Positions 25,180 through 33,688 of a stretch of DNA of 64,000 bases are shown one piece after another. The notes under the pieces are model-generated. The model made no database searches and was not told the origin of the DNA. It worked only from the letters and a program-made list of their open reading frames with translations. The stretch spans positions 248,001 through 312,000 of the forward strand of contig CBDFHE010000017.1 in NCBI GenBank assembly GCA_965247455.1, read 5' to 3'. The number at the start of each line of letters is the position of its first letter. Within the stretch, counting starts at the first letter, position 1. The position numbers and the translations under genes are program-made. This stretch comes from JACZYA01 sp965247455. Lineage in GTDB: Bacteria; Acidobacteriota; Terriglobia; Acidiferrales; 2-02-FULL-67-57.

Positions 25180-26547
25180 AGTGAGAATGTCCTATTTGCG
25201 CAAAGTAGGAATGTCCTCTTTCATCAGGGCCAGGAGGGACGATGAGAGAGGAGCGAATCGAATTGAGCCAACGGGAGCAGGATCGGTTGAAGGTACTCCA
25301 CCAAGTCGAGCAGGGCTATCTGACCCAGGTGGAAGCGGGCCGGCGGGTGCAGGTGAGCGTACGCCACCTGCGGCGTCTGCTGAGACGGGTGCGGGCGGAG
25401 GGGGACAGGGGCGTAGTGCATCGGCTGCGGGGGCGGCCCTCGAACCGGAAGATTCCAGCGGCCCTCCAGGGGCGCATCCTGGCCCAGGTGCGGCGGCGCT
25501 ACGCCGACTTTGGGCCCACGCTGGCCAGCGAGCACCTGGCGCGAGATGGGTGGCAGGTCAGCCGGGAGACGCTGCGGCAGTGGATGACCGCCGCCGGGCT
25601 GTGGCGGTCGCGCCGGCAGCGGAGGCCGGCGGTGCACGTCTGGCGAGAGCGGCGGGCCGCCTTCGGCGAGTTGGTGATGATGGACAGCTCGCCCTATCGC
25701 TGGTTGGAGCGGCGCGGACCTCCCGTGCAGTTGATCGCGCTGATCGACGACGCTACCAGCCGGGTCTGGGGCCGCTTCGCCGCCCAGGACTCGACCGAGG
25801 AAAACCTGCGCACCCTGGCAGGCTGGCTCCGGCGCTGGGGCCGGCCGCGGGCACTCTATACCGACAAAAGCAGCCTGTTCCGCACCACCCGCTCGGCCCG
25901 GCCCGACGAGCAGCTCGGCGGTCAGCCGGCCCGCACCCAGATCGGGCGGGCCCTGCAGGAGTTGGGGATCGAGTGGATTCCCGCCCACAGCCCCCAGGCC
26001 AAGGGGCGCATCGAGAGACTATTCGGCACCTTGCAGGACCGCCTGGTCAAGGAGATGCGCCTGGCCGGGGTGCACACGGTGGAGCAGGCCAACCGCTTCC
26101 TGGCAGCAGTCTTCCTGCCTTTCTGGGAGCAGCGCTTCACCGTCGCTCCGCGCCAGCCGCACGATGCCCACCGCCCGCTGGGAGGCACCCAGCGGCTGGA
26201 GTCAATCCTGAGCGTGCGCGAACCGCGCCGGGTGGCAGGCGACTACACCGTGCGCTGGCAGGGCCAGCGCTGGGCGATCCCGCGCGCCCAGGTGCGAGCG
26301 GGGTTGCGGGGGGCGCGGGTGGAGGTCGAACGGCGGCTCGACGGCAGCCGCTGGGTCCGCTTCCGCGGCTCTTATCTCAGCCTGCGGCCCTGCCCGAGCC
26401 CGCCGCCCGCGCCCGCAACCCCCTTCGGCCTACGGCCTACGGGGCTTGCGGGCCCAAGGAAAGGCAAACGAAAGTACATTCCCCCTCCCGATCACCCTTG
26501 GAGGAGGACATTTCTATCTGGCAAAAAACCGGACATTTCTACTTTGC
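25176..26547 (+). mobile_element. IS1202-like (ISNCY) insertion sequence, about 1.37 kb
   Basis: The left end carries GCAAAGTGAGAATGTCC and, 24 bases on, GCAAAGTAGGAATGTCC. The right end (inverted) carries GCAAAGTAGAAATGTCC and, further in, GATAGAAATGTCC. Each end thus has two copies of one motif, as expected for this group. No target duplication is recognisable. The transposase frame runs through the right terminal repeat and stops in flanking DNA at 26552. Confidence 0.75.
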
Positions 26548-26552
26548 GTTGA
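25242..26552 (+). CDS. IS1202-like (ISNCY family) integrase-type transposase
   Basis: 436 residues: N-terminal helix-turn-helix (QVEQGYLTQVEAGRRVQVSV), then an rve integrase core with the first Asp in LVMMDSSPYRWLE, the second in ALYTDKSS and the Glu in GRIERLFGTLQDRLVKEMR. An Arg-rich C-terminal domain ends in PPPDHPWRRTFLSGKKPDIS, encoded partly by the terminal repeat. ATG 25242 with CAGGAGGGACG upstream. The frame looks complete and possibly active. Confidence 0.9.
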   Translation: MREERIELSQREQDRLKVLHQVEQGYLTQVEAGRRVQVSVRHLRRLLRRVRAEGDRGVVHRLRGRPSNRKIPAALQGRILAQVRRRYADFGPTLASEHLARDGWQVSRETLRQWMTAAGLWRSRRQRRPAVHVWRERRAAFGELVMMDSSPYRWLERRGPPVQLIALIDDATSRVWGRFAAQDSTEENLRTLAGWLRRWGRPRALYTDKSSLFRTTRSARPDEQLGGQPARTQIGRALQELGIEWIPAHSPQAKGRIERLFGTLQDRLVKEMRLAGVHTVEQANRFLAAVFLPFWEQRFTVAPRQPHDAHRPLGGTQRLESILSVREPRRVAGDYTVRWQGQRWAIPRAQVRAGLRGARVEVERRLDGSRWVRFRGSYLSLRPCPSPPPAPATPFGLRPTGLAGPRKGKRKYIPPPDHPWRRTFLSGKKPDISTLR

Positions 26553-27235
26553 CAGTTGACAGACGAGTACAGAAGTTTGTGATCTCGTGTCATTCGTGGT
26601 ACCCTATTGCGAGGAGCTTCCTGGAAACGCTCATTCAGTTTAGGATTACCCATCGCCGCACGCCCTACGACCAACCGGATGGCAACAGCTACTGCGATCC
26701 CTTCCACAGCGGCCCGGGAGAGGCCCGGGGGAGTATCGTGCAGCACATTTGGGATTACAATCATGACCGATCCCTCGAGGGCTGTACGACCTGACATCCC
26801 GAAAGGCATTTATGGCCTTTGTGAGTGACCTAAGAAATCCAGGCTTTACTTCTCCGAATAGGCGCGACGCGCTACAGACGGAAACTTAGGCATATTCTTC
26901 TTCAGAAGGACACGCCATGACGAAAGCTCCATTTGATGCATGCAATACGCTTCGTATCAGTGAGGCCAGGGAATCATTTCTGAGAGTGATCTTACTTGAC
27001 ATTAGGGAGCAGCAGGAGATCGCTACTGCCTTGGATGCTGGATGTGGGTTTGGCTTCTTTTCGAGATGTCTTCTCGACCTTGGTCTTCGAGTACTGGCTA
27101 TTGATGGTCGGTCAGAGAATGTCGCCGAGGCAAAGAGGCGGAACCCAGGGGTAGAATTCAAGGTATACGATATCGAAGCCCCGTCCATAGCAGGTCTCGG
27201 CCGATTCGATCTAGTACTCTGTTTTGGGCTTTTAT

Positions 27236-28907
27236 CCCGGATTTCCGATTTGGCTGTGGTACCGTATCGCCAGGACCAGTCGCTGCGCCTTGAGTTTTGG
27301 GGCTCCGACGTAAGGAACCACACTACGGAGGGTGACACCCGGTGGGTGAATTACAACACGAGCCATTCCAGTTCGCGTTCAACGGCTTCTTGAAAGTCGC
27401 GTTCCAGGGATCGCGCGTCACTTCTGACGCTGGCCTCATTCTGGTGCGCGAGTTGGATGAACGTCTGGGGCTGGAGACACTCATTGCCGAGCACCTGAGC
27501 GATTCCCGACAGGGGATGAACACCCAGTTCAGCGTGGTGGATCTCCTGCGGCAGTCGGTCTACAGTCGCCTCGCGGGCTACGAAGATCTCAACGACGCGG
27601 GGCGCGTGTCGGCAGACCCAACATTTCGTCTCATCGGGTCGCCAAAGCGCTGGGACCGGGGTGCGGCGCTGACATCGACGCTGCATTGGTTCGAGACAGA
27701 GCTGCTGACCCACGAGGAGAATCTCGTCGGGTTGAGGGCCGTGAACCGGGAGGTGCTTGCACAGGCCGAGATGGCGACGCGCGCCGACCGGATCGTGCTC
27801 GACATGGATTCGAGCGAGAGCCCGGTGCATGGGGCGCAGGAAGGGAGCGCCTATAACGGGCACTTCGAGTCCGTCTGCTACCACCCGCTGTTTCTGTTCA
27901 CCGAGCATGGGGACTGCCTCGCCGCCACGCTGCGGCCAGGCAACGTGCATAGCGCCGACGACTGGGACGACCTGCTCGTACCGGAGATTGACCGGCAGCA
28001 GGTGGAGGGCAAGCGCGTAGCGTTCCGCGCAGACGCCGCGTTCGCGAAGCCCGAGATCTACGACGCGCTCGAGCAGCGCGACGTGGACTATGCCATTCGC
28101 ATGCCGGCGAACAAGAGCTTGGAGCTGGAAATCGAAGACATCCTCTTTCGTCCGCCGGGACGGCCGAGCTGCAAGCCCTTGGTGCGCTACCAGAGTTTCC
28201 GCTATCAGGCCAAGAGCTGGACCACGCCCAGACGGATCGTCGCCAAGGTGGAGAGCACCACCAAGGTGAGCTGTTCCCTCGCGTCGGCTTCATCGTGACC
28301 AACATGGCCCTCCCGAGCCGCTCGGTCGTGCGGTTTTACAACAAGCGCGGTACGGCGGAGCAATGGATCAAGGAAGGCAAGCAGGCCACCCACTGGACGC
28401 GGCTGTCGTGCCATCGTTTCCGGGCGAACGAGGTGCGCCTGCAACTGAGCGTCCTGGCCTACAATCTGGGCAACTTGTGGCGCAGACTGGTCCTTCCGCT
28501 GCGGGTCAAGCGCTGGTCGCTCACGAGTCTCCAGCAGCGACTGGTGAAAACTGGGGGCCGGCTGGTGAAGCATGCGCGGTACTACTGGCTTCTGCTGGCG
28601 GAAGGGCATCTCACGCGGCGGCTGTTCGGCGACATGCTGCGGAGGATCTGGGCGCTACCCGTGCCGGCAGGCTGACGCGCGGCCTGAAGTGCAACGAAGC
28701 CCGCCCGGCGATGACACGGGGCACACGTGTGGAGCGGTGTCTGAGAAATGCCCGAAAAGCAGGGGTTCCAGTCGGTCGCACGTCGGCGCGGGCTCAGATG
28801 CAGGCCTTTGAAGCTGAGCGATTGTGCGACGATCGAAGTTTTTGTGCGATCGGCGGCGATCGGGTGTATAAACGTGCCATCAGGGGCAGGCAAAACGGAA
28901 ATCCCGG
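27236..28907 (+). mobile_element. IS1380-family insertion sequence, copy 2 (1672 bp)
   Basis: Nearly identical to copy 1 but in the opposite orientation. The ends begin CCCGGATTTCC and end GGAAATCCCGG. It is flanked by its own 5-bp duplication, TTTAT, at 27231-27235 and 28908-28912. It is 2 bp longer than copy 1 because of an extra AG near 28251-28254. I noticed three single-base differences from copy 1. Confidence 0.93.
27342..28675 (+). pseudogene. IS1380 transposase with a 2-bp frameshift
   Basis: Identical in protein sequence to the copy 1 transposase up to RRIVAKVE. There the extra AG shifts the frame (VESTTKVSCS instead of VEHHQGELFP) and the first frame stops at 28298. The rest (TNMALPSRSVVRFYNKRGTA..., with the catalytic Glu) reads on in the other frame to 28675. 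The protein would lack the third catalytic residue, so this copy depends on copy 1 for movement unless the indel is a sequencing error. Confidence 0.85.
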
Positions 28908-29353
28908 TTTATATCACCTTGAGAATCCATTTCGTGCGATACGGAATTTGGCTTCAATTACGGAAAAGGTTCTTCTCCTTGAAACCGTAGTTATACCGGG
29001 AACATCTTTGGCGGCATTCCTATATGAAGACGGCCAGGGGCAAGACCAAGCGTTGAACTATATCGCTCTGATTCCAACTGAAGCTTGGTTTGTTAAATGT
29101 CTATATAGAGCTGGCTTTCCGTTTGTCTACAAGACAAGGACGTTGCCAAACCACGAAGAGTTTCGCCCGTCTTTGCTCAAGAGGCAGAGGAGAACCGTTC
29201 TGGTCGCGTCGAGGGTTGGCTTAACCGTTCCTCTTCTGTATCTCGTCCCGGAACCTAAAGCGAGACGATATATTGGGTATGCGTTCGGAACAGGATCTGT
29301 GCTTGAGGTAGAGGCAGTACGAAACTTTCTAAAGTCCAGGCGCCGTCTGTTCC

Positions 29354-30262
29354 GTGATTTCATTGATAGGCGAAAGCGTGACATTGACCGGTGATGCTTT
29401 GTTGAACAAACTGCTATGGACTCCATTAAAGCGTGCTGCTGAGTTCGTGTGGTGCACTCGTAGCCGTTTTTCGCTTCTAAATGTGCCGGTTCCGTGGCGC
29501 CTCCCCTACGGCGCTTGGTTCCTAGCGTACGGAGACACGATGGGGGCAAGAATCTGTGGGTATCCTTTGTCGCGGAGGCCGTATGAAGAAGGCCAATGGA
29601 AATTTGTTTCCCGGTTCCTCAAGGCTGGAATGACCTTCTTTGATATCGGCGCCAACCAGGGTTTCTACACAATCCTGGCGGCAAAGCGCGTTGGTTTCCA
29701 GGGTAAGGTGTTCGCCTTTGAGCCGGCGCCAACTGAATACCGCAAATTGCGAAGGAATTTGTTGATGAATCGTTGCCTGAATAATGTAGTTGTGGAATCG
29801 CAGGCCGTGGGGGTCTATGAGGGGCTTACGGAGTTTTACATGTGTTTTGATCACCAAGGATCATTCAGCAGTATTCGCCATCCCGCGGAAGATGTGATAT
29901 CTCGCAAGAAACCCATCAAAGTGCCGATTATAACCTTAGATTTGTATATCCAGCACAACAATATCTCTTCGATGGATTTTATGAAGTTGGATGTTGAGGG
30001 TGGAGAGCTAGATGTTCTCAAGGGTGCAGGGGGGGTCCTTACGGAGCTGCGTCCGCTGGTTCTGTGTGAAGTAGCTGACATAAGAACACGACAATGGGGA
30101 TACAGGGCATCTGAGCTGTGCGAGTTCCTAGCAGGATATGGATATATATGGGTTCCCCTAAGGTCTGATGGGACTCCTTCCGGTGGCAGAACGGAAGGAA
30201 ATGTCCCTGATTGTGACAGTCTGTTGGGCGTACCAGGAGAGAAGCTGAAGGATATTGGGTAA
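29354..30262 (+). CDS. FkbM-family methyltransferase
   Basis: About 302 residues with an FkbM-type SAM methyltransferase domain in the middle: MTFFDIGANQGFYTILAAKR (motif I), VFAFEPAPTEYRKLRRN, and the family signature MDFMKLDVEGGELDVLKGA. These enzymes usually O-methylate sugars in surface glycans. GTG 29354 overlaps the preceding gene by 41 bases; a later GTG (29378) is possible. The next gene starts one base after its stop, so they are co-transcribed. Confidence 0.85.
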   Translation: MISLIGESVTLTGDALLNKLLWTPLKRAAEFVWCTRSRFSLLNVPVPWRLPYGAWFLAYGDTMGARICGYPLSRRPYEEGQWKFVSRFLKAGMTFFDIGANQGFYTILAAKRVGFQGKVFAFEPAPTEYRKLRRNLLMNRCLNNVVVESQAVGVYEGLTEFYMCFDHQGSFSSIRHPAEDVISRKKPIKVPIITLDLYIQHNNISSMDFMKLDVEGGELDVLKGAGGVLTELRPLVLCEVADIRTRQWGYRASELCEFLAGYGYIWVPLRSDGTPSGGRTEGNVPDCDSLLGVPGEKLKDIG

Positions 30263-30263
30263 G

Positions 30264-31802
30264 ATGAATCAGACGGGTAAACCACAAGATAGTCTACTGG
30301 CCAAGAACACTGTTCTCAATGTATTGGGATCAGTCTTGCCAATGCTCGTCGGGATCGTGACGATCCCCTATGTTGTTCGTGGCCTGGGAGTGGAACGCTT
30401 CGGAGTTTTGTCTTTTGCCTGGGTCATTCTTGTTTATTTCAATCTCTTCGACTTCGGATTAGGGCGAGCCACGACCAAGTTTGTCGCGGAGACCGTGGGC
30501 GCAGGCAAAATATATCGTCTTCCTACGTTGGTTTGGACATCCCTCGTGTTTCAACTTGTGCTCGGAACTCTGGGTGGAATCACCCTCGCCGCGCTGACGC
30601 CCTTCGGTGTCGAACGAATCTTGAAGATCCCTGCCGTTCTTGCGGTGGAATCTGAAACTATGTTCTATGTGCTAAGTATGGCAATCCCGGTCAGCATAGG
30701 TTCCGTGTGCCTCAGGGGTGTCTTGGAGGCAGCGCAGCGGTTCGACTTGGTTAATGCTGTGAAGGTTCCTTTAAATGCTTCGGTGTTCTTAATGCCAGCG
30801 GTTGCGCTCATGCTAGGCTTCTCTCTTCCAGGCATAGCCTTGCTGTTGCTCGCCACACAACTGGCCGGTGCAGTCGTGTATCTAGTGCTCTGTTTCAGAG
30901 TGTTTCCGGTGCTGAAGCAGGGTTTGTCTGTCGAACATGCGATCCTGCGCCCTCTGCTTACCTATGGTGGATGGGTCACGGGCTACACTTTGACAATCCC
31001 GCTCGTGCATTATCTTGATAGGTTTCTCATCGGGATCCTGCTCTCCCTGGGCATGGCCGCATACTATACGGTTCCGTATGACGCAGTTTCTCAAACCCGG
31101 GTTCTGCCTTCGAGTCTGTCGAGGAGTCTGTTTCCGGCATTCAGCACATTGGGGAAGGTTCGCAAAGAGGTCGTCGGGGAACTCTGCGCCCGGAGTTTGA
31201 AATACTTATTGATGGCGATGGGACCTCTCACGCTGACCCTTGTTCTTTTTGCCGGTGATATATTGCGCCTGTGGCTTGGTCAGGATTTTGCTGCGAATAG
31301 CACCCTAGTTTTCCAACTACTGGCCATAGCGTTTTTCCTGAATTCTCTCGCGTGGCCTCCCACGACGGCTCTTCTAGGTCTCGGGCGCCCCGACCTCGTT
31401 ACGAAGTTATTCTTCCTACTCTTGCTGTTACATGCTGGCTTGGCGTGGCTGTTGATCCAGAAGATGGGATTAGTGGGAGCAGCCTTGGCGGTGGTGGTGC
31501 GTGAGGGGCTCCACGTCATCCTTTTCTTCTTCGCGTTCTGGAAGACCATCTCATTATCTTTTTCTACTTTCGCTCAAAAAGGCCTCTTTCGAGCTGCGAT
31601 AACGACCGGTACGTTGGTCGTCACACTGGCATTCTTAGTCTCAACTCAGAGCCATTCAGTCTTGTTTCAGATTGTTACTACGGTCGGACTCAGCCTCGTG
31701 TTCTTGCTAGTAACATTACGTTATGTTTTGGATGCGGGCGAGTTGGTCGAGTTGCAGGCCGGGTTCTTGCAAGTGCTCCGTCGGGCAAAGGGCTCAAAAT
31801 AG
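30264..31802 (+). CDS. Wzx-like polysaccharide flippase
   Basis: 512-residue integral membrane protein of the MATE/MOP-like flippase family, with about 12-14 hydrophobic helices. The N-terminal pattern NTVLNVLGSVLPMLVGIVTI followed by PYVVRGLGVERFGVLSFAW is characteristic. It would flip undecaprenyl-linked oligosaccharide units across the inner membrane. ATG 30264 is preferred over TTG 30255; AAGGAT lies upstream within the end of fkbM. It sits with a Wzy polymerase and an initiating transferase, completing a Wzx/Wzy scheme. Confidence 0.88.
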   Translation: MNQTGKPQDSLLAKNTVLNVLGSVLPMLVGIVTIPYVVRGLGVERFGVLSFAWVILVYFNLFDFGLGRATTKFVAETVGAGKIYRLPTLVWTSLVFQLVLGTLGGITLAALTPFGVERILKIPAVLAVESETMFYVLSMAIPVSIGSVCLRGVLEAAQRFDLVNAVKVPLNASVFLMPAVALMLGFSLPGIALLLLATQLAGAVVYLVLCFRVFPVLKQGLSVEHAILRPLLTYGGWVTGYTLTIPLVHYLDRFLIGILLSLGMAAYYTVPYDAVSQTRVLPSSLSRSLFPAFSTLGKVRKEVVGELCARSLKYLLMAMGPLTLTLVLFAGDILRLWLGQDFAANSTLVFQLLAIAFFLNSLAWPPTTALLGLGRPDLVTKLFFLLLLLHAGLAWLLIQKMGLVGAALAVVVREGLHVILFFFAFWKTISLSFSTFAQKGLFRAAITTGTLVVTLAFLVSTQSHSVLFQIVTTVGLSLVFLLVTLRYVLDAGELVELQAGFLQVLRRAKGSK

Positions 31803-31999
31803 CCATCACTTCATTTGACAGCAAGAGCACATTCGAATAAGTGTGTTAAAGTTCGTACTGTGTGAAACGGATTCGCCACTTGACACGCGGAGATTCTGAC
31901 AGCGATGGCCCACTATAAACGCAAGACTAAGGGAGTCTAGCTTCCATTGAAGCACACCCAGAAACAAGGTCTTCATTGACCATCCGTGAGCCGATCAAT

Positions 32000-32698
32000 A
32001 TGATTCGCGAACTGATTTACAGGATCGAACCCACACTCATTCGCTTTTATCGCCGGATCGCCTTGCCGGCGCCTCCTAACCTTGAGGGGGACAGATACAT
32101 CGAATATTCTCAGATCACAGCCCATTTACCCTGGGGTCCCGGCAAGGCATTGGAGTTCGGATGTGGTAGAAGCTACCTCGCTCTCGTAGCTGCCCAACGG
32201 GGCTTCGACGTGACGGCAGTTGACTTGACTCCGGTGGATTGGCCTTACGTACATCCCCGTCTTAGGTTTATCCAAAAAGATATCTTTGATCTGGATTTTC
32301 CACTTTCAAATCTGGATCTGATTATCAATTGCTCGGCCATCGAGCACGTGGGGCTGGGCCGATGCGGGGGTCACCCGGATACGAATGGAGATCTGGGGGC
32401 CATGAAGCGTTTGGGCAGCCTCCTAAAGCTTGGTGGGGTTATGCTCCTGACCGTCCCGGTCGGACAGGACGCAGTCTTTGTGCCACGCCACCGCGTTTAC
32501 GGGCCGGAAAGACTCCCCCTGCTTCTGGATGGCTATCTCGTTGAACATAAAGACTATTGGACTAAGGACGGCCGAAACCGCTGGGTGATCGTGGACGAAG
32601 ACGAAGCGCTGATGCGAGAACCCACGCCATCTGTGTACAGCTTGGGGTGCTTCGTTTTGAAGTCCTCCATGGCTACAAGAAGAACGGGTAACTTGTGA
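32000..32698 (+). CDS. SAM-dependent methyltransferase (polysaccharide locus)
   Basis: 232 residues. The class I core shows GKALEFGCGRSYLALVAAQR (motif I, with EFGCGRS), FDVTAVDLTPVDWPYVHPRL and LDLIINCSAIEHVGLGRCGG, resembling DUF268-like or glycan-modifying methyltransferases. ATG 32000 was chosen; a TTG at 31976 in frame is possible. The 173-bp gap after the flippase gene contains nothing recognisable. The stop overlaps the next start by one base (translational coupling). Confidence 0.75.
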   Translation: MIRELIYRIEPTLIRFYRRIALPAPPNLEGDRYIEYSQITAHLPWGPGKALEFGCGRSYLALVAAQRGFDVTAVDLTPVDWPYVHPRLRFIQKDIFDLDFPLSNLDLIINCSAIEHVGLGRCGGHPDTNGDLGAMKRLGSLLKLGGVMLLTVPVGQDAVFVPRHRVYGPERLPLLLDGYLVEHKDYWTKDGRNRWVIVDEDEALMREPTPSVYSLGCFVLKSSMATRRTGNL

Positions 32699-33612
32699 TG
32701 CTTACGCTTTTTACGATGCCTAAACCGTTCCGCGGCCACATCGGCGTCATTCAACGGAATGCCATCCAAACTTGGTTAAGACTTCGTCCGTCTTGCGAAA
32801 TCATTCTGCTGGGTGATGATGAGGGAACGGCGGCGGTAGCAGTCGAACTCGGGGTACGTCATGTTCCCCAGGTAGCTCGAAATGAATCTGGGACTCCCTT
32901 GGTCAATTCGTTGCTCAGGGAAGCTGAAAGAGTGGCTGCCTATCCACTTTTGTGTTACGTCAATGCCGACATCATTCTGATGAGCGATTTTCTGGCAGCA
33001 GTCGGACAAGTCGTCTTTGAAGCACCCTACTTTTTGCTGGTGGGACAAAGGTGGGATTTAAACGTGGAAAAACCACTGATCTTTGATAACGACTGGGAGT
33101 CGAACCTTAGAACATGTGTCGCGCGGAAAGGTCAACTGCATGGCCACACCGGTATGGACTATTTTGTGTACCGTACAGGACTGTGGGGTAAGGTACCCCC
33201 TTTCGCGATTGGGCGCCGCACGTGGGATCAGTGGTTGATGTATCAGGCGCGCCAACAAGGGGCGTCTATCGTAGATCTTACGAATATGGTGATGGCTGTG
33301 CACCAGAACCACGCTCTGCCCGTAGCAAAAACTATCACCACGCACCCTGAAATAGAACACAATTTAGCACTTGCTGAAGGCCGTGCCTACGCGGCCACCT
33401 TGTCATCTGCAACCCACAAGTTAACACGCCGTGGATTGGTGCGGAAAAGACGAGGCCTCTATGAGCTTTATTGGCAACTGGTAGTACTTTCTGTTTCCTA
33501 TCCCGTTTTTAAGCCGATTGTCAGTTTCGTCTTCTTGGTGGGTTCGAGCATAAGGGCCGTCTTCCGCAATTTGACGGTCGCAGTCCGTTGCCGCCGGAGG
33601 GAAGGCGTTTAG
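32698..33612 (+). CDS. Putative glycosyltransferase (GT-A-like)
   Basis: 304 residues. The N-terminus MLTLFTMPKPFRGHIGVIQR, the strand IILLGDDEGTAAVA and YPLLCYVNADIILMSDFLAA (a metal-site-like acidic motif after a hydrophobic strand) resemble nucleotide-sugar transferases acting on surface glycans. A hydrophobic C-terminal helix (VFKPIVSFVFLVGSSI) may anchor it to the membrane. The ATG overlaps the previous stop (TGATG). Sugar donor and linkage unknown. The family is recognised only by fold-like pattern and context. Confidence 0.6.
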   Translation: MLTLFTMPKPFRGHIGVIQRNAIQTWLRLRPSCEIILLGDDEGTAAVAVELGVRHVPQVARNESGTPLVNSLLREAERVAAYPLLCYVNADIILMSDFLAAVGQVVFEAPYFLLVGQRWDLNVEKPLIFDNDWESNLRTCVARKGQLHGHTGMDYFVYRTGLWGKVPPFAIGRRTWDQWLMYQARQQGASIVDLTNMVMAVHQNHALPVAKTITTHPEIEHNLALAEGRAYAATLSSATHKLTRRGLVRKRRGLYELYWQLVVLSVSYPVFKPIVSFVFLVGSSIRAVFRNLTVAVRCRRREGV

Positions 33613-33688
33613 TTATCGCCGCGCTTAATCGAGCCCTAACACAAGTGGAATCCAGCGATTTGGCATCTTGACTTTGACGGAACGCCGC

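Larger units (their letters stand above)
26917..29394 (+). pseudogene. Class I methyltransferase of the polysaccharide locus, interrupted by IS1380 copy 2
   Basis: Part 1 (26917-27235) encodes MTKAPFDACNTLRISEARES through ALDAGCGFGFFSRCLL (motif I) to FDLVLCFGLL. Part 2 (28913-29394) continues YHLENPFRAIRNLASITEKV to RRKRDIDR. Removing the IS and one copy of its TTTAT duplication joins the parts in frame into a 266-residue SAM methyltransferase with the standard GLLYHLENP motif. The original ATG has GAAGGACACGCC ahead of it. The gene is inactive as it stands unless the IS excises. Confidence 0.9.

Noticed and set aside
25181..26794. 537-codon frame overlapping the IS1202-like transposase
   Set aside because: A shadow frame of Arg/Pro/Gly repeats; the overlapping frame has HTH and DDE motifs.
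26553..26916. Possible gene in the 364 bases between the IS1202-like element and the methyltransferase
   Set aside because: Frames on both strands are short or lack starts, and no motif is seen; I treat it as an intergenic or degraded stretch.
16583..28907. The two IS1380 copies as a composite transposon
   Set aside because: Each copy has its own 5-bp target duplication, so the pair did not move as one unit.
28363..29394. Frame that fuses the end of IS1380 copy 2 to the second half of the methyltransferase
   Set aside because: An accidental read-through of the element boundary; the real coding piece is the continuation of the gene starting at 26917.
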